Below, piece after piece: positions 25,725 to 34,276 of a stretch of DNA of 64,000 nt. The stretch's first letter is position 1, and the number at the start of each line of letters is the position of its first letter. The position numbers were made by a program, and so were the translations under genes. The DNA is taken from positions 806,001-870,000 of the forward strand of contig NZ_CP075715.1 in the NCBI RefSeq assembly GCF_024584805.1, written 5' to 3'. The notes below the pieces were generated by a model, which was given only the letters and a program-made list of their open reading frames with translations, had not been told where the DNA came from and did no database searches. Source of the DNA: Streptomyces sp. FIT100 (GTDB taxonomy: Bacteria; Actinomycetota; Actinomycetes; Streptomycetales; Streptomycetaceae).

Positions 25725-27359
25725 ATGCGGATTCCGGCGGGCCGGCGGGAGCGGCTCACGAGGCTGTTGTCGTCGCCGTGGGGGCGTGGCGCGGCCGCGC
25801 TCGCGGCGGGCGCGCTGCCCGCGCTGGCCTTCCCTGCCCCGGGGCTGTGGTGGTTCGCGTACGCCGCGCTCGTCCCGTGGCTCCTGCTGATCCGTACGGC
25901 GGCGACGGGGCGGCGCGCAGTCCTGGACGGCTGGCTCGGCGGCATCGGTTTCCTGCTGGCCGTGCACCACTGGCTGGTGCCGAACCTGCATGTGTTCATC
26001 CTGCTGCTGGCGGCGCTGCTCGGGCTGCTGTGGGCCCCCTGGGGATGGCTGGTGCGCGCCATGCTCGGCGGGACGCCGTCGGCGGCCCGCGCCACCGCCG
26101 CGATCGCCGTCGTGCCGTCGGGCTGGCTGACGGTGGAGCTCGTGCGGTCCTGGGAGGGGCTCGGCGGACCCTGGGGTCTGCTCGGGGCGAGCCAGTGGCA
26201 GGTGGAGCCCGCGCTGCGACTCGCCTCGGTGGGCGGGGTGTGGCTGGTGAGCCTGCTGGTGGTCGCGGTGAACACGGCGGTGGTCGTGCTGCTGACGGTG
26301 CCGGTGGCGCGGGTGCCAGCCGTGGCGGGTGTCTGCGCGTGTGCGATGGCCGCGGGGGCGGTGTGGCTGTGGGCGCCACGGCCGGAGCGGCCGGGCGACG
26401 TGGCGCGGGTCGCCGTCGTCCAGCCCGGTGTCATCAACGGGCTAGGCGGAGCGGAGCGGCGCTTCGCCCGCAGCGAGGAGCTGACCGGTGCGCTCGCCGG
26501 GCAGCGGCTCGATCTGGTGGTCTGGGGCGAGAGCAGCGTCGGCGTGGACCTGGCGGCGCGGCCGGACTTCGCGGCGCGTGTCGCCGCCGTGTCCCGTGCC
26601 GTGGGAGCCGAGGTGCTGGTCAATGTGGACGCGCGGCGCTCGGATCGGCCCGGGATATTCAAGAGCAGCGTGCTGGTGGGTCCGGGCGGCCCCACCGGTG
26701 ACCGCTACGACAAGATGCGGCTGGTCCCCTTCGGCGAGTACGTCCCGGCGCGGGCGCTGCTCGGCTGGGTGACGTCCGTGGGCGAGGCGGCGGGTGAGGA
26801 CCGCAGGCGCGGCAGCCGCCAGGTGGTGCTGGAGCTGGCGGACGGGGCGTCCGGCTCCGGGCTGCGGGTGGGGCCGCTGGTCTGCTTCGAGTCGGCGTTC
26901 CCCGACATGAGCCGCCGGCTGGTGCGCGGTGGCGCGCAGCTGCTGGTGGCGCAGTCCGCGACCTCGACGTTCCAGGAGAGCTGGGCGCCGGCGCAGCACG
27001 CCTCGCTGGCGGCGCTGCGGGCGGCCGAGACGGGCCGGCCGATGGTGCACGCCACGCTCACGGGCGTCTCGGCGGTGTACGGGCCGGACGGCGAGCCGCT
27101 GGGCGACCGGCTGGGCACGGACGCCGGCACCGCTGCCGTGTACGAGATCCCGCTGGCCCGGGGCACGACGCCGTACGTCCGGTTCGGGGACTGGCCCGTG
27201 TACGGCACGCTGGCGGTGCTCGCGGCGCTGTGCGCGGCCGAGGGCCTGCGGGCGCTGCGGCGTCCCGGTCCGCCCGCTGACCTCAGGAAGCCTGGGTCAG
27301 GGACTCCCGGACCACCCGCTCGCACAGCTCATGGGTCAGCAGCGCGTCCTGAGCGCTGA
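25725..27359 (+). CDS. lnt: Apolipoprotein N-acyltransferase
   Basis: 544-residue membrane enzyme adding the third acyl chain to lipoproteins. About six to eight N-terminal helices (25-215) precede a nitrilase-type domain with the complete catalytic triad: E269 (VVWGESS), K330 (YDKMRLVPFGEY) and C387 (LVCFES). The ATG at 25725 follows GGGGAGG, which decides the start. The last 77 bases overlap the convergent oxidoreductase gene, and the C-terminal tail is proline/glycine rich. Confidence 0.92.
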   Translation: MRIPAGRRERLTRLLSSPWGRGAAALAAGALPALAFPAPGLWWFAYAALVPWLLLIRTAATGRRAVLDGWLGGIGFLLAVHHWLVPNLHVFILLLAALLGLLWAPWGWLVRAMLGGTPSAARATAAIAVVPSGWLTVELVRSWEGLGGPWGLLGASQWQVEPALRLASVGGVWLVSLLVVAVNTAVVVLLTVPVARVPAVAGVCACAMAAGAVWLWAPRPERPGDVARVAVVQPGVINGLGGAERRFARSEELTGALAGQRLDLVVWGESSVGVDLAARPDFAARVAAVSRAVGAEVLVNVDARRSDRPGIFKSSVLVGPGGPTGDRYDKMRLVPFGEYVPARALLGWVTSVGEAAGEDRRRGSRQVVLELADGASGSGLRVGPLVCFESAFPDMSRRLVRGGAQLLVAQSATSTFQESWAPAQHASLAALRAAETGRPMVHATLTGVSAVYGPDGEPLGDRLGTDAGTAAVYEIPLARGTTPYVRFGDWPVYGTLAVLAALCAAEGLRALRRPGPPADLRKPGSGTPGPPARTAHGSAARPER

Positions 27360-28188
27360 GGAACTTCCCGGCGCGCACGGCGTCGAGGAAGGCGAGGACG
27401 GACTGCTCGATGCCCCGCTGTCGCGCCACCGGCACCCAGTCGCCGCGCCGCCGCACGGTCGGCTGGCCCTTGTGGTCGATGACTTCCGCGAGGTTGACCA
27501 CCTCGCGCTTGGTGTCCTGTCCGGCGACTTCGAGGATCTCCTCGGTGGAGCCGTTCAGCCGGTTCATCATGCCGATGGCGGTGAATCCGTCGCCGGAGAG
27601 CTGGAGGACGACGTGGTGCATCAGCCCGTCGCGGATCCTGGCCCGTACGTCGGTGTGCTCCACGGGGCCGGGCAGCAGGAAGCGCAGGGTGTCGACGACG
27701 TGGATGAAATCGTCGAGGACGAGCGTGCGCGGGTCCTCGGGCAGACCGACCCGGTTCTTGCGCATCAGGATCAGCTCGCGCGGGTGCTCGGCGCACTGGG
27801 CGTAGGCGGGCGCGAAGCGGCGGTTGAAGCCGACGGCGAGCGTCGTCCCGGTGCGCTCGGACAGTTCCACCAGCCGCTGCGAGTCCGCGAGTTCGTAAGC
27901 GAGCGGCTTGTCGACGTACGTCGGCACGCCGGCCTCCAGGAGCCGCGCCACGATCTCGGGGTGCACGGGGGTGGGCGCGTGGACGAAGGCGGCGTCCAGA
28001 CCCCGGTCGAGGAGCGAGTCCAGGGTGGTGCGGCAGCGGTCGCCGGGGATGTGGTGGGCCGCGGCGATCCGGTCGAGGGTGGCGGGGGTCCGGGTGTGCA
28101 GATGCAGTTCGACGTCCGCCCGGGTGGTGAGCACCGGCAGGTACGCCTTCTGCGCGATGTCCCCGAGCCCGATGCAGCCGACCTTCAC
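27283..28188 (-). CDS. Gfo/Idh/MocA-family oxidoreductase
   Basis: 301-residue NAD(P)-dependent dehydrogenase acting on sugars, inositols or related compounds. The N-terminal Rossmann domain starts at once (VKVGCIGLGDIAQKAYLP), the conserved lysine lies in YVDKPLAYE (EKP motif region), and the C-terminal substrate domain follows. The GTG at 28188 has GGGAGG 6 bases upstream. It is tail-to-tail with lnt, overlapping by 77 bases. The substrate is not predictable and no sugar operon surrounds it. Confidence 0.88.
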   Translation of the reverse strand: MKVGCIGLGDIAQKAYLPVLTTRADVELHLHTRTPATLDRIAAAHHIPGDRCRTTLDSLLDRGLDAAFVHAPTPVHPEIVARLLEAGVPTYVDKPLAYELADSQRLVELSERTGTTLAVGFNRRFAPAYAQCAEHPRELILMRKNRVGLPEDPRTLVLDDFIHVVDTLRFLLPGPVEHTDVRARIRDGLMHHVVLQLSGDGFTAIGMMNRLNGSTEEILEVAGQDTKREVVNLAEVIDHKGQPTVRRRGDWVPVARQRGIEQSVLAFLDAVRAGKFLSAQDALLTHELCERVVRESLTQAS

Positions 28189-28495
28189 CTTTGCCTCCCT
28201 CGCGTGCCGGCGCGGGACGGCGCCGTCCCCGCAGCATACGTGGGCCGGGGCGACTGCCGGTCGGCGATGCCGTCGAAGGTGCGCAGGAGTAGGTTCACGG
28301 GTGTACGCGGCGAGACCCCGGCCGATGTCCGGGGCGGGGCCGGCACCGCCGCCGGCGTGGTGGGCGAGCACGATCGCGTCCTCGACGGCCGTGGCGGGCC
28401 GGCCGAGCTGTGAAAGGGTCCGGCGAGCTGCTCCGGAGCTGCTCGGTGAGTGAATTCCCTGGCGGGGACGGGCGCGCGTGGCAGAGGATCGAGCC
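28189..28495. other. Divergent intergenic region, oxidoreductase / DinB
   Basis: These 307 bases contain the two promoters and, on the minus strand, a short degraded coding remnant (28261-28407) described separately. Nothing else is supported. Confidence 0.5.
28261..28407 (-). pseudogene. Relic of an FAD-dependent monooxygenase C-terminus
   Basis: In one minus frame the translation includes ATAVEDAIVLAHHAGGGAG followed by GRGLAAYTRE, which matches the pattern (Q)AIEDAVxLAxxL...LxAYxxER common to flavin monooxygenases near their C-terminus. No start, FAD-binding N-terminus or remaining body is nearby. I read it as a relic; chance similarity cannot be excluded. Confidence 0.4.
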
Positions 28496-29008
28496 ATGAC
28501 GACGACTGAACGCACCATGGTCCCCACCATTGCCGGCGAGCGCGAGATGCTGGAGGCCTGGCTCGACTTCCACCGGGAGACCCTCGCCGTGAAGTGCGCC
28601 GGGCTCGGCGACGAGCAGCTGCGGGAGAGGTCCGTCCCGCCGTCGGAGCTCTCGCTGCTCGGTCTCGTACGGCACATGGCGGACGTCGAGCGGAACTGGT
28701 TCCGCCGGGTCCTGGCCGCGGAGGACGCCCCTCCGCTGTACTACGGCAAGGAGGACCCGGACGGCGAGTTCCACCCGACCGGCGAGGACACCTGGGAAGC
28801 GGCGCACGGAGCCTGGCTGGCGGAGATCGCACGAGCCCGGGAGCTGGCCGCGTCGCGCACCCTGGACGACCGGACGGCCGGCACCAACACCAGCGGCGAG
28901 CCGTTCAACCTCCGCTGGATCTATGTCCACATGATCGAGGAGTACGCCCGGCACAACGGGCACGCGGACCTGCTCCGGGAGCGGATCGACGGCGTGACGG
29001 GCTTCTGA
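28496..29008 (+). CDS. DinB-superfamily protein (DUF664 type)
   Basis: 170-residue four-helix-bundle protein of the DinB/YfiT superfamily. Candidate metal-binding histidines are in LGLVRHMADVERNW, the IYVHMIEEYARHNGHAD helix and the loops between. In actinomycetes the DUF664 group includes probable mycothiol-dependent enzymes; the activity here is unknown. The ATG at 28496 has AGAGGA 8 bases upstream. It is a single gene. Confidence 0.85.
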   Translation: MTTTERTMVPTIAGEREMLEAWLDFHRETLAVKCAGLGDEQLRERSVPPSELSLLGLVRHMADVERNWFRRVLAAEDAPPLYYGKEDPDGEFHPTGEDTWEAAHGAWLAEIARARELAASRTLDDRTAGTNTSGEPFNLRWIYVHMIEEYARHNGHADLLRERIDGVTGF

Positions 29009-29031
29009 CGGTCATACCCCGCGCCGGCGGG

Positions 29032-29505
29032 TCACTCCCGCGACAGCTGCCGGTCCAGCCGCGCGATCGCCGCCCGGACGCCGTCACCGTACCCGTCGTC
29101 TCCGAGGGTGTCCGACGCCGCACGGGCGCGCTCCAGATGGGCGCGCGCGGCCTCCGGACGGTGCAGCTTCGCATAGTCCGCGGCCAGGTTCAGAAGCAGC
29201 GAGGGGTACATCCCGCGGACCGCGACCGCTGCGTCATGCCGCGCCAGGCGCGCGTCGCCGAGCACCTCTGCCGCCGACAGCGCCCGCAGGTCCCAGGCGA
29301 GTTCGTCGCCGGGGTCGTCCTGGGTGTCCGCCATGTAGTGGGCGAGGGTGCAGCGGTGCAGCGGGTCGCCGTCCTCGCCGATCTGCTCCCACAGCCGGCC
29401 GAACCTGTTGCGCGCCTCCTCCCGGTCGCCCGCGTGGAGCAGCATGACCGCCTGCCCGATCCTCGTCATGACGGCGTCGTCCGACGTCTCCCGCTGCTCC
29501 GTCAC
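29032..29505 (-). CDS. TPR-like helical-repeat protein
   Basis: 157-residue all-helical protein with two to three tetratricopeptide-like repeats (IGQAVMLLHAGDREEARNRF; LLLNLAADYAKLHRPEAARAHLERA). Probably a scaffold; no enzyme motif. The GTG at 29505 is chosen because GGAGG lies 6 bases upstream. An in-frame GTG at 29583 would add a repetitive, poorly coding stretch, and an ATG at 29469 lacks a ribosome site. Confidence 0.75.
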   Translation of the reverse strand: MTEQRETSDDAVMTRIGQAVMLLHAGDREEARNRFGRLWEQIGEDGDPLHRCTLAHYMADTQDDPGDELAWDLRALSAAEVLGDARLARHDAAVAVRGMYPSLLLNLAADYAKLHRPEAARAHLERARAASDTLGDDGYGDGVRAAIARLDRQLSRE

Positions 29506-29660
29506 CGCGGCCTCCAGCCCTTTGGTCGCCTGATCGCCCTGATCGCCCTGGACGCGCCTGGTCGCTCCGGTGCGCGTGGGCACGACGCTAGCCGTCGCCG
29601 GCGGCAATCCGGCACAGGCTCGGACGGGGGCCCGAGCCTGTCAGCCGGGTGCGCGAACGC

Positions 29661-30344
29661 TCAGCCGAGATCGGGGATGCGCCAGTCGACCGGCTCATGG
29701 TCCTGGGCGGCCACGGCCTCGTTGATCTGCGTGAAGGGCCGGGAGCCGAAGAACTTCTTCGCCGAGAGCGGCGAGGGGTGGGCGCCCTTCACCACCACAT
29801 GGCGCTCCTCGTCGATCAGCGGCAGCTTTTTCTGGGCGTAGTTGCCCCAGAGGACGAAGACCGCCGGGTCGGGCCGTGAGGCCACCGCGCCGATCACGGC
29901 GTCGGTGAACTTCTCCCAGCCCTTGCCCTTGTGGGAGTTGGCCTCGCCCGCCCGCACCGTCAGCACCGCGTTCAGCAGCAGGACGCCCTGCCGGGCCCAC
30001 GGCATCAGATATCCGTTGTCCGGCACGGGGTGGCCCAGCTCCTCCTGCATCTCCTTGTAGATGTTGCGCAGGGAGGGCGGGGTCTTGACGCCGGGGCGCA
30101 CCGAGAAGCACAGGCCGTGGCCCTGGCCTTCGCCGTGATACGGGTCCTGGCCGAGGATCAGCACCTTGACCCGGTCGAAGGGCGTGGCGTCCAGCGCCGC
30201 GAAGACCTCGTCGCGCGGCGGGTACACCGGCCCCTTGGCGCGCTCGTCCTCGACGAAGTCGACGAGCTCCTTGAAGTACGGCTTCTGGAGCTCCTCGCCG
30301 AGGACGCCGCGCCAGGACTCGGGCAGCATGTCGGTGTCGGTCAC
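29661..30344 (-). CDS. ung: Uracil-DNA glycosylase
   Basis: 227-residue family-1 uracil-DNA glycosylase removing uracil from DNA. The water-activating loop is GQDPYHG (65-71, D67) and the minor-groove loop is HPSPLS; GLCFSV and the LLLN uracil-recognition strand are intact. The GTG at 30344 follows GGAGG by 6 bases; the in-frame ATG at 30389 lies in repetitive DNA. Streptomyces often carry two ung genes; this is one. Confidence 0.95.
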   Translation of the reverse strand: MTDTDMLPESWRGVLGEELQKPYFKELVDFVEDERAKGPVYPPRDEVFAALDATPFDRVKVLILGQDPYHGEGQGHGLCFSVRPGVKTPPSLRNIYKEMQEELGHPVPDNGYLMPWARQGVLLLNAVLTVRAGEANSHKGKGWEKFTDAVIGAVASRPDPAVFVLWGNYAQKKLPLIDEERHVVVKGAHPSPLSAKKFFGSRPFTQINEAVAAQDHEPVDWRIPDLG

Positions 30345-30360
30345 GTCAACCTCCGGTATG

Positions 30361-30387
30361 CGATCGGTTCTCGATCGGCTCTCGATC
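30361..30387. repeat. Short 11-bp direct repeats upstream of ung
   Basis: CGATCGGTTCT is followed by CGATCGGCTCT and then CGATCACAG, three near-identical 11-base steps directly in front of the ung start region. Too short to assign a function. Confidence 0.5.
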
Positions 30388-30402
30388 ACAGAACCTACCC
30401 GC

Positions 30403-30470
30403 GGCCACTGACAACGGCCGCCGCCGGGGACGGGTCCGCCCGTCCCCCGCGACGGCCGTCGTCAGTGGCC
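30403..30470 (-). terminator. Large double-stem terminator after the solute-binding protein gene
   Basis: 18-base arms (30403-30420 and 30453-30470) pair at 17 of 18 positions and enclose a second perfect 9-bp hairpin (GGGGACGGG 30426-30434 with 30439-30447). It begins 13 bases after the stop of the binding-protein gene. Confidence 0.85.
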
Positions 30471-30482
30471 GGCGAACGATCG

Positions 30483-32066
30483 CTACCAGCTGGCCTTCCG
30501 ATGGAGCTCCCACACCTGCATGATCGTCTGCGGGTCCATGGCGCGCTCGCAGCCGGCGATCTCCTCGCTGGCCGCGATGTGCAGCTTGCCCTGCCACAGC
30601 GGCAGCAGCCTGACGTCGTCCACGAGGACCTCCTGGGCCCGCTCGAACTGCTTGGACACCGCCAGCGCGCCCCGGTCGGTCTCGCGGCGCGAGAGGGTGA
30701 GCTGCTCGGCGATCTCGGTGCTCTCGTACGGGGTGCCGAGCGCGTTGTTCTTGCCGACGAACGGTGCGATGAAGTTGTCCGGGTCCGGGAAGTCGGGGAA
30801 CCAGCCACGCCCGAAGACCGGGTACTTGCCGTTCTTGTAGCCCTCCTGGAAGTCCTTCCAGGGCTTGCCCTGCAGGGTGATCTTGAACAGCTTCGAGGCG
30901 TCCAGCTGCCGCTTGAGCTCGGCGAACTCCCGCGCGGTGGCGGAGCCGTAGCGGTCCGTGGTGAACCAGAAGGTCAGCTCGACCGGCTCGTCGATGCCGG
31001 CGTCCTGGAGGATCTCGCGCGCCTTGTCGATGTCCGGGTCGCCGAAGGTGTCGAAGAAGCTGGTCGTGTGGCTGGCGATGCCCTTGGGGATCATCGAGTA
31101 CAGCGGCTCGGCGGTGCCGGCATAGACCTGCGAGACCAGCGCCTCACGGTCCACGACCTGGGCGATCGCCCGGCGCACCGGCAGCTTCGCGGCCGCCGGG
31201 TCCTTGGGGTTGAAGACCAGGTAGCGGATGTCGGAGCCGACGGTCTCGACGACCTGGAGGCCCTCGTTCCCGGACTTCTTCTCCTGCAGCGCCGTGACCT
31301 CTTCCGCGGTGAGACCACGGTTGGTGACGTCGATGGTCTTGCTCTTGAGGGCGCTCACCATCGCTTCGGAGTCCTTGAAGTACCGGATGGTGACGGCGTC
31401 GTTCTTGCGGTCGGCGAAGCCGTTGTAGCTCGCGTTCTTCTTCAGGAGGGCCTCGGAGCCCTCGGTGTACGACTCCAGGGTGTACGGGCCCGAGCCGGTC
31501 AGCTTGCCGTCCTCGCGGAGCTTGTCGAGCGGGTACTCGGCGGGGTCGACGAGGGACATCGCGGGCGTGGCGAGGATGAACGGGAAGGTGGCGTCGGCCT
31601 TGGTGAGCCGGAAGGTGACCGTCCGGTCCCCTTGCGTCTCGACCCCGCTGAGTGAGCCGAGCAGTCCGCTGGGACCGCCGTTCACATTGATCTTGAGGAT
31701 CCGGTCGACGGTGTGCTTGACGGCGGCGGCGTCCAGCTTGTGGCCGTTGGAGAAGGTGAGGTTCTCCCGCAGCTTGCACTGGTATGCCGTGTTGGTCGCG
31801 TCGGTGAACTTGCAGTTCTCGGCCGCATCGGGCTGCGGACTCGTACTCCCTGTCGGGAAACTCAGAAGTGTCTGGAACACATTGCGGTACAGCTCCCACG
31901 AGCCGTCCCACGCAGCAGCAGGATCGAGTGTGCTGGGCGCACTCGTCGTGCCCACAACCACTGGCTTGGCACCCTCGGCGTCATCATCCGAAAACAGACC
32001 GCATCCCGCCACCAGGGATATGGACGCAAGGGCTGCAGCCGCCCGCAGCATCGTCCGGTTGAACAC
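30483..32066 (-). CDS. ABC transporter substrate-binding lipoprotein (family 5, peptide type)
   Basis: 527-residue exported lipoprotein of the oligopeptide/nickel-binding SBP_bac_5 group. The signal peptide ends in the lipobox LVAGC (acylated Cys about residue 22). The mature part shows TSAPSTLDPAAAWD, LTFSNGHKLDAAAVKHT and RAIAQVVDREALV, as in DppA/OppA. The start is GTG 32066, 9 bases after AGGAG; a GTG at 32072 is too close to it. No permease or ATPase genes adjoin, so it is an orphan receptor. It is isolated by terminators on both sides. Confidence 0.9.
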   Translation of the reverse strand: MFNRTMLRAAAALASISLVAGCGLFSDDDAEGAKPVVVGTTSAPSTLDPAAAWDGSWELYRNVFQTLLSFPTGSTSPQPDAAENCKFTDATNTAYQCKLRENLTFSNGHKLDAAAVKHTVDRILKINVNGGPSGLLGSLSGVETQGDRTVTFRLTKADATFPFILATPAMSLVDPAEYPLDKLREDGKLTGSGPYTLESYTEGSEALLKKNASYNGFADRKNDAVTIRYFKDSEAMVSALKSKTIDVTNRGLTAEEVTALQEKKSGNEGLQVVETVGSDIRYLVFNPKDPAAAKLPVRRAIAQVVDREALVSQVYAGTAEPLYSMIPKGIASHTTSFFDTFGDPDIDKAREILQDAGIDEPVELTFWFTTDRYGSATAREFAELKRQLDASKLFKITLQGKPWKDFQEGYKNGKYPVFGRGWFPDFPDPDNFIAPFVGKNNALGTPYESTEIAEQLTLSRRETDRGALAVSKQFERAQEVLVDDVRLLPLWQGKLHIAASEEIAGCERAMDPQTIMQVWELHRKASW

Positions 32067-32112
32067 GTGCACACGCTCCTCGTTCAGCCATGGGTCGGCG
32101 AACCATACCGCA

Positions 32113-32150
32113 GTGCCCCGCCGGATCAACGGGGAGGTCCGGCGGGGCAC
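32113..32150 (-). terminator. Hairpin terminator after the SDR operon
   Basis: A perfect 13-bp stem (GTGCCCCGCCGGA 32113-32125 with 32138-32150) with a 12-base loop lies 37 bases past the stop of the downstream SDR gene. Confidence 0.75.
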
Positions 32151-32186
32151 TTGAGGCAATCCTCAGCCATTCGGGCACAAACCGGA

Positions 32187-32954
32187 TCAGTGCACTCCGG
32201 CATTCAGGAAAATACCGCCGTCAACGACGAGCGTCTGTCCGGTGATCCAGTCCGACTGGTCGGAGGTGAGAAAGGCCGCAGCGCCTCCGATGTCCTCGGG
32301 AACGCCGAGCCGGCCGAGCGGATAGGCAGCGGCGGCCTCCGCCTCCCTGCCCTCGTAAAGCGCCTCCGCGAACCTGGTCTTGATCACGGCGGGGGCGATG
32401 GCGTTGACCCGGACCCGCGGGGCGAATTCATGCGCGAGCTGCAGGGTCAGATTGACCATGGCCGCCTTGCTCATGCCGTACGCCCCGATGAAGGGGGATG
32501 CGGAGACTCCGGCGATCGACGCGATGTTCACGATCGCACCGCCGTTCTCCTTCTGCCATGCCTTCCAGGTCTGCTGGGCGAAGCCGAGCGCCGAGATCAC
32601 GTTGGTCTCGTAGACCTTGCGGGCGACGCCCAGGTCGAGTTCGGCGATGGGGCCGAAGACCGGGTTGGTGCCGGCGTTGTTGACGAGGAAGTCGACGCGG
32701 CCGAACGCCTCCATCACCCGCTCGACGGCGGCCGCCTGGTGGGACTCGTCATGGGCCTTGCCGGCGACGGCGATCACCCGGTCGGCGCCGAGCTGCTCGA
32801 CGGCCTCCTTGAGCGCGTCCTCTCCGCGCCCGGTGATGCAGACGCGGTCACCTCGGGCGACGAGCGCCTCGGCGACGCCGTAGCCGATGCCCCGGCTGGC
32901 GCCCGTGACGAGGGCGACCTTGCCGGACAGCGGGGGAAGTTCCTTCGTGGTCAT
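32187..32954 (-). CDS. SDR-family oxidoreductase
   Basis: 255-residue classical short-chain dehydrogenase/reductase. It has the cofactor motif TGASRGIG (17-24), NNAG, the catalytic Ser in IASIAG and YGMSK (YxxxK), and a C-terminal WITGQTLVVDGG. It is 16 bases downstream of a FabG-like gene and almost certainly co-transcribed. Likely substrates are acyl or alcohol compounds, not resolved. The ATG at 32954 follows GAGACGACAGAG. Confidence 0.9.
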   Translation of the reverse strand: MTTKELPPLSGKVALVTGASRGIGYGVAEALVARGDRVCITGRGEDALKEAVEQLGADRVIAVAGKAHDESHQAAAVERVMEAFGRVDFLVNNAGTNPVFGPIAELDLGVARKVYETNVISALGFAQQTWKAWQKENGGAIVNIASIAGVSASPFIGAYGMSKAAMVNLTLQLAHEFAPRVRVNAIAPAVIKTRFAEALYEGREAEAAAAYPLGRLGVPEDIGGAAAFLTSDQSDWITGQTLVVDGGIFLNAGVH

Positions 32955-32970
32955 CTCTGTCGTCTCCGGT

Positions 32971-33732
32971 TCAGTTGAGCGGGCCGCCGGCGACGTACAT
33001 GACCTGGCCGGACACGAATCCGGCGTCGTCGCCCGTGAAGAAGGCGATGGCGTTCGCGACGTCCTCGGGACGGCCGACTCGCTGCACCGGGATCTGGGTG
33101 GCGGCGGCGGCCTGGAACTCCTCGAAGCCCATGCCCACGCGCGCGGCCGTCTGCGCGGTCATCTCGGTGACGATGAAGCCGGGGGCCACGGCGTTGGCGG
33201 TGACGCCGAACTTGCCGAGCTCCTTGGCGAGCGTCTTGGTGAAGCCCTGCAGACCGGCCTTCACGGCGGAGTAGTTGGCCTGGCCGCGGTTGCCGAGCGC
33301 CGAGCTGGAGGAGAGCGAGACGATCCGGCCGAAGCCCGCGTCGACCATGTGCTTCTGGCACGCCTTCGCCATCAGGAACGCGCCCTTGAGATGCACGTTC
33401 ACCACGGTGTCCCAGTCGGACTCGCTCATCTTGAAGAGCAGGTTGTCGCGGAGCACGCCCGCGTTGTTGACGAGGATCACCGGCGCGCCGAGCTCGGCGG
33501 CGACGCGCTCGACGGCGGCCTCGACCTGGGCGGAGTCGGAGACGTCGCAGCCGACCGCGACGGCCTTGCCACCGGCCGCGGTGATCTTCTCGACGGTGTC
33601 CTTGCAGGCCGCCTCGTCGAGGTCGAGTACGGCGACGGCACGGCCCTCGGCCGCCAGACGCACGGCGGTGGCGGCGCCAATGCCGCGCGCGGCACCGGTC
33701 ACGATCGCAACGCGCTGCTCGGTGGTGGACAT
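32971..33732 (-). CDS. fabG: 3-oxoacyl-ACP reductase FabG-like SDR
   Basis: 253-residue classical SDR most like beta-ketoacyl reductases: cofactor loop TGAARGIG, CDVSD, NNAGVLRDNLLFKM (a FabG/HSD10 hallmark), catalytic SLSSSSALGN and YSAVKAG, and SGQVMYVAGG at the end. It is the first gene of a two-gene operon behind a consensus-like promoter with a possible TetR-type operator. That context suggests lipid or aliphatic catabolism rather than housekeeping fatty-acid synthesis. The ATG at 33732 follows GGAGAGCC. Confidence 0.88.
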   Translation of the reverse strand: MSTTEQRVAIVTGAARGIGAATAVRLAAEGRAVAVLDLDEAACKDTVEKITAAGGKAVAVGCDVSDSAQVEAAVERVAAELGAPVILVNNAGVLRDNLLFKMSESDWDTVVNVHLKGAFLMAKACQKHMVDAGFGRIVSLSSSSALGNRGQANYSAVKAGLQGFTKTLAKELGKFGVTANAVAPGFIVTEMTAQTAARVGMGFEEFQAAAATQIPVQRVGRPEDVANAIAFFTGDDAGFVSGQVMYVAGGPLN

Positions 33733-33796
33733 GGTTGGCTCTCCTCGCCCTTGGATCCCGTTGGATGCGGCCACCCGGTACGGCCCGGATGATGAA

Positions 33797-33857
33797 TGAG
33801 CGACCGCTTAGTACCTTCAGCAGACGAGACGCTAGAAGCCCTGGCACCCGGTGTCAA
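33797..33857 (-). promoter_or_regulatory. Promoter and candidate operator of the SDR operon
   Basis: On the minus strand TTGACA (33852-33857) and TAGCGT (33829-33834) are separated by exactly 17 bases, a near-ideal sigma-70-type promoter. About 12-25 bases past the expected start lies TAAGCGGTCGCTCA (33797-33810), a partial dyad of the sort bound by TetR-family repressors of lipid genes. The regulator itself is not in the window. Confidence 0.6.
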
Positions 33858-33892
33858 CGGCGGGATCCCTCCGAGGCCCCGCCGTACCCCGG

Positions 33893-34276
33893 TCAGCGCA
33901 CCAGCACATCCAGCAGATGCTCGACCTCGGCCGCGGGGTCGGCCGTCAGTCCGGTGTGCACGGGACCGGGCTGCACGACCGTCGAGCGGGGAGCGATCAG
34001 CCAGCGGAAGCGCCGTCCCGCATCGTCGTGCGCCGCCTGCCCGGCATCATCCCCGCCACGGCAGATTCCCTCGACCGCGTGGAGCGCGGCCCGTACGCCC
34101 CGGACGTCCGCCCGGGGGTCCAGGGCCTTCAGCTTCGTCTCGTCCAGATACGTCCGGGCGGCCACGAAGGACTTGGCGCGGCAGTAGACCACCACGCCCG
34201 CGTTGAAGCACTCGCCGCGCTCGACGCGCGGGACGACGCGGAGCACCGCGTATTCGAAGACGTCGCGCCCGCTCAC
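33893..34276 (-). CDS. DUF3037 family protein
   Basis: 127-residue protein beginning FEYAVLRVVPRVERGECFNAGVVVYC, the DUF3037 signature; the rest is a small alpha/beta domain of unknown function. The GTG at 34276 overlaps the stop of the HipA-like gene by four bases (GTGA), so the two are translationally coupled. GGAAGAG precedes it. In other bacteria the same two families are commonly adjacent, which suggests a partner of the kinase, but no activity is known. Confidence 0.85.
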   Translation of the reverse strand: MSGRDVFEYAVLRVVPRVERGECFNAGVVVYCRAKSFVAARTYLDETKLKALDPRADVRGVRAALHAVEGICRGGDDAGQAAHDDAGRRFRWLIAPRSTVVQPGPVHTGLTADPAAEVEHLLDVLVR

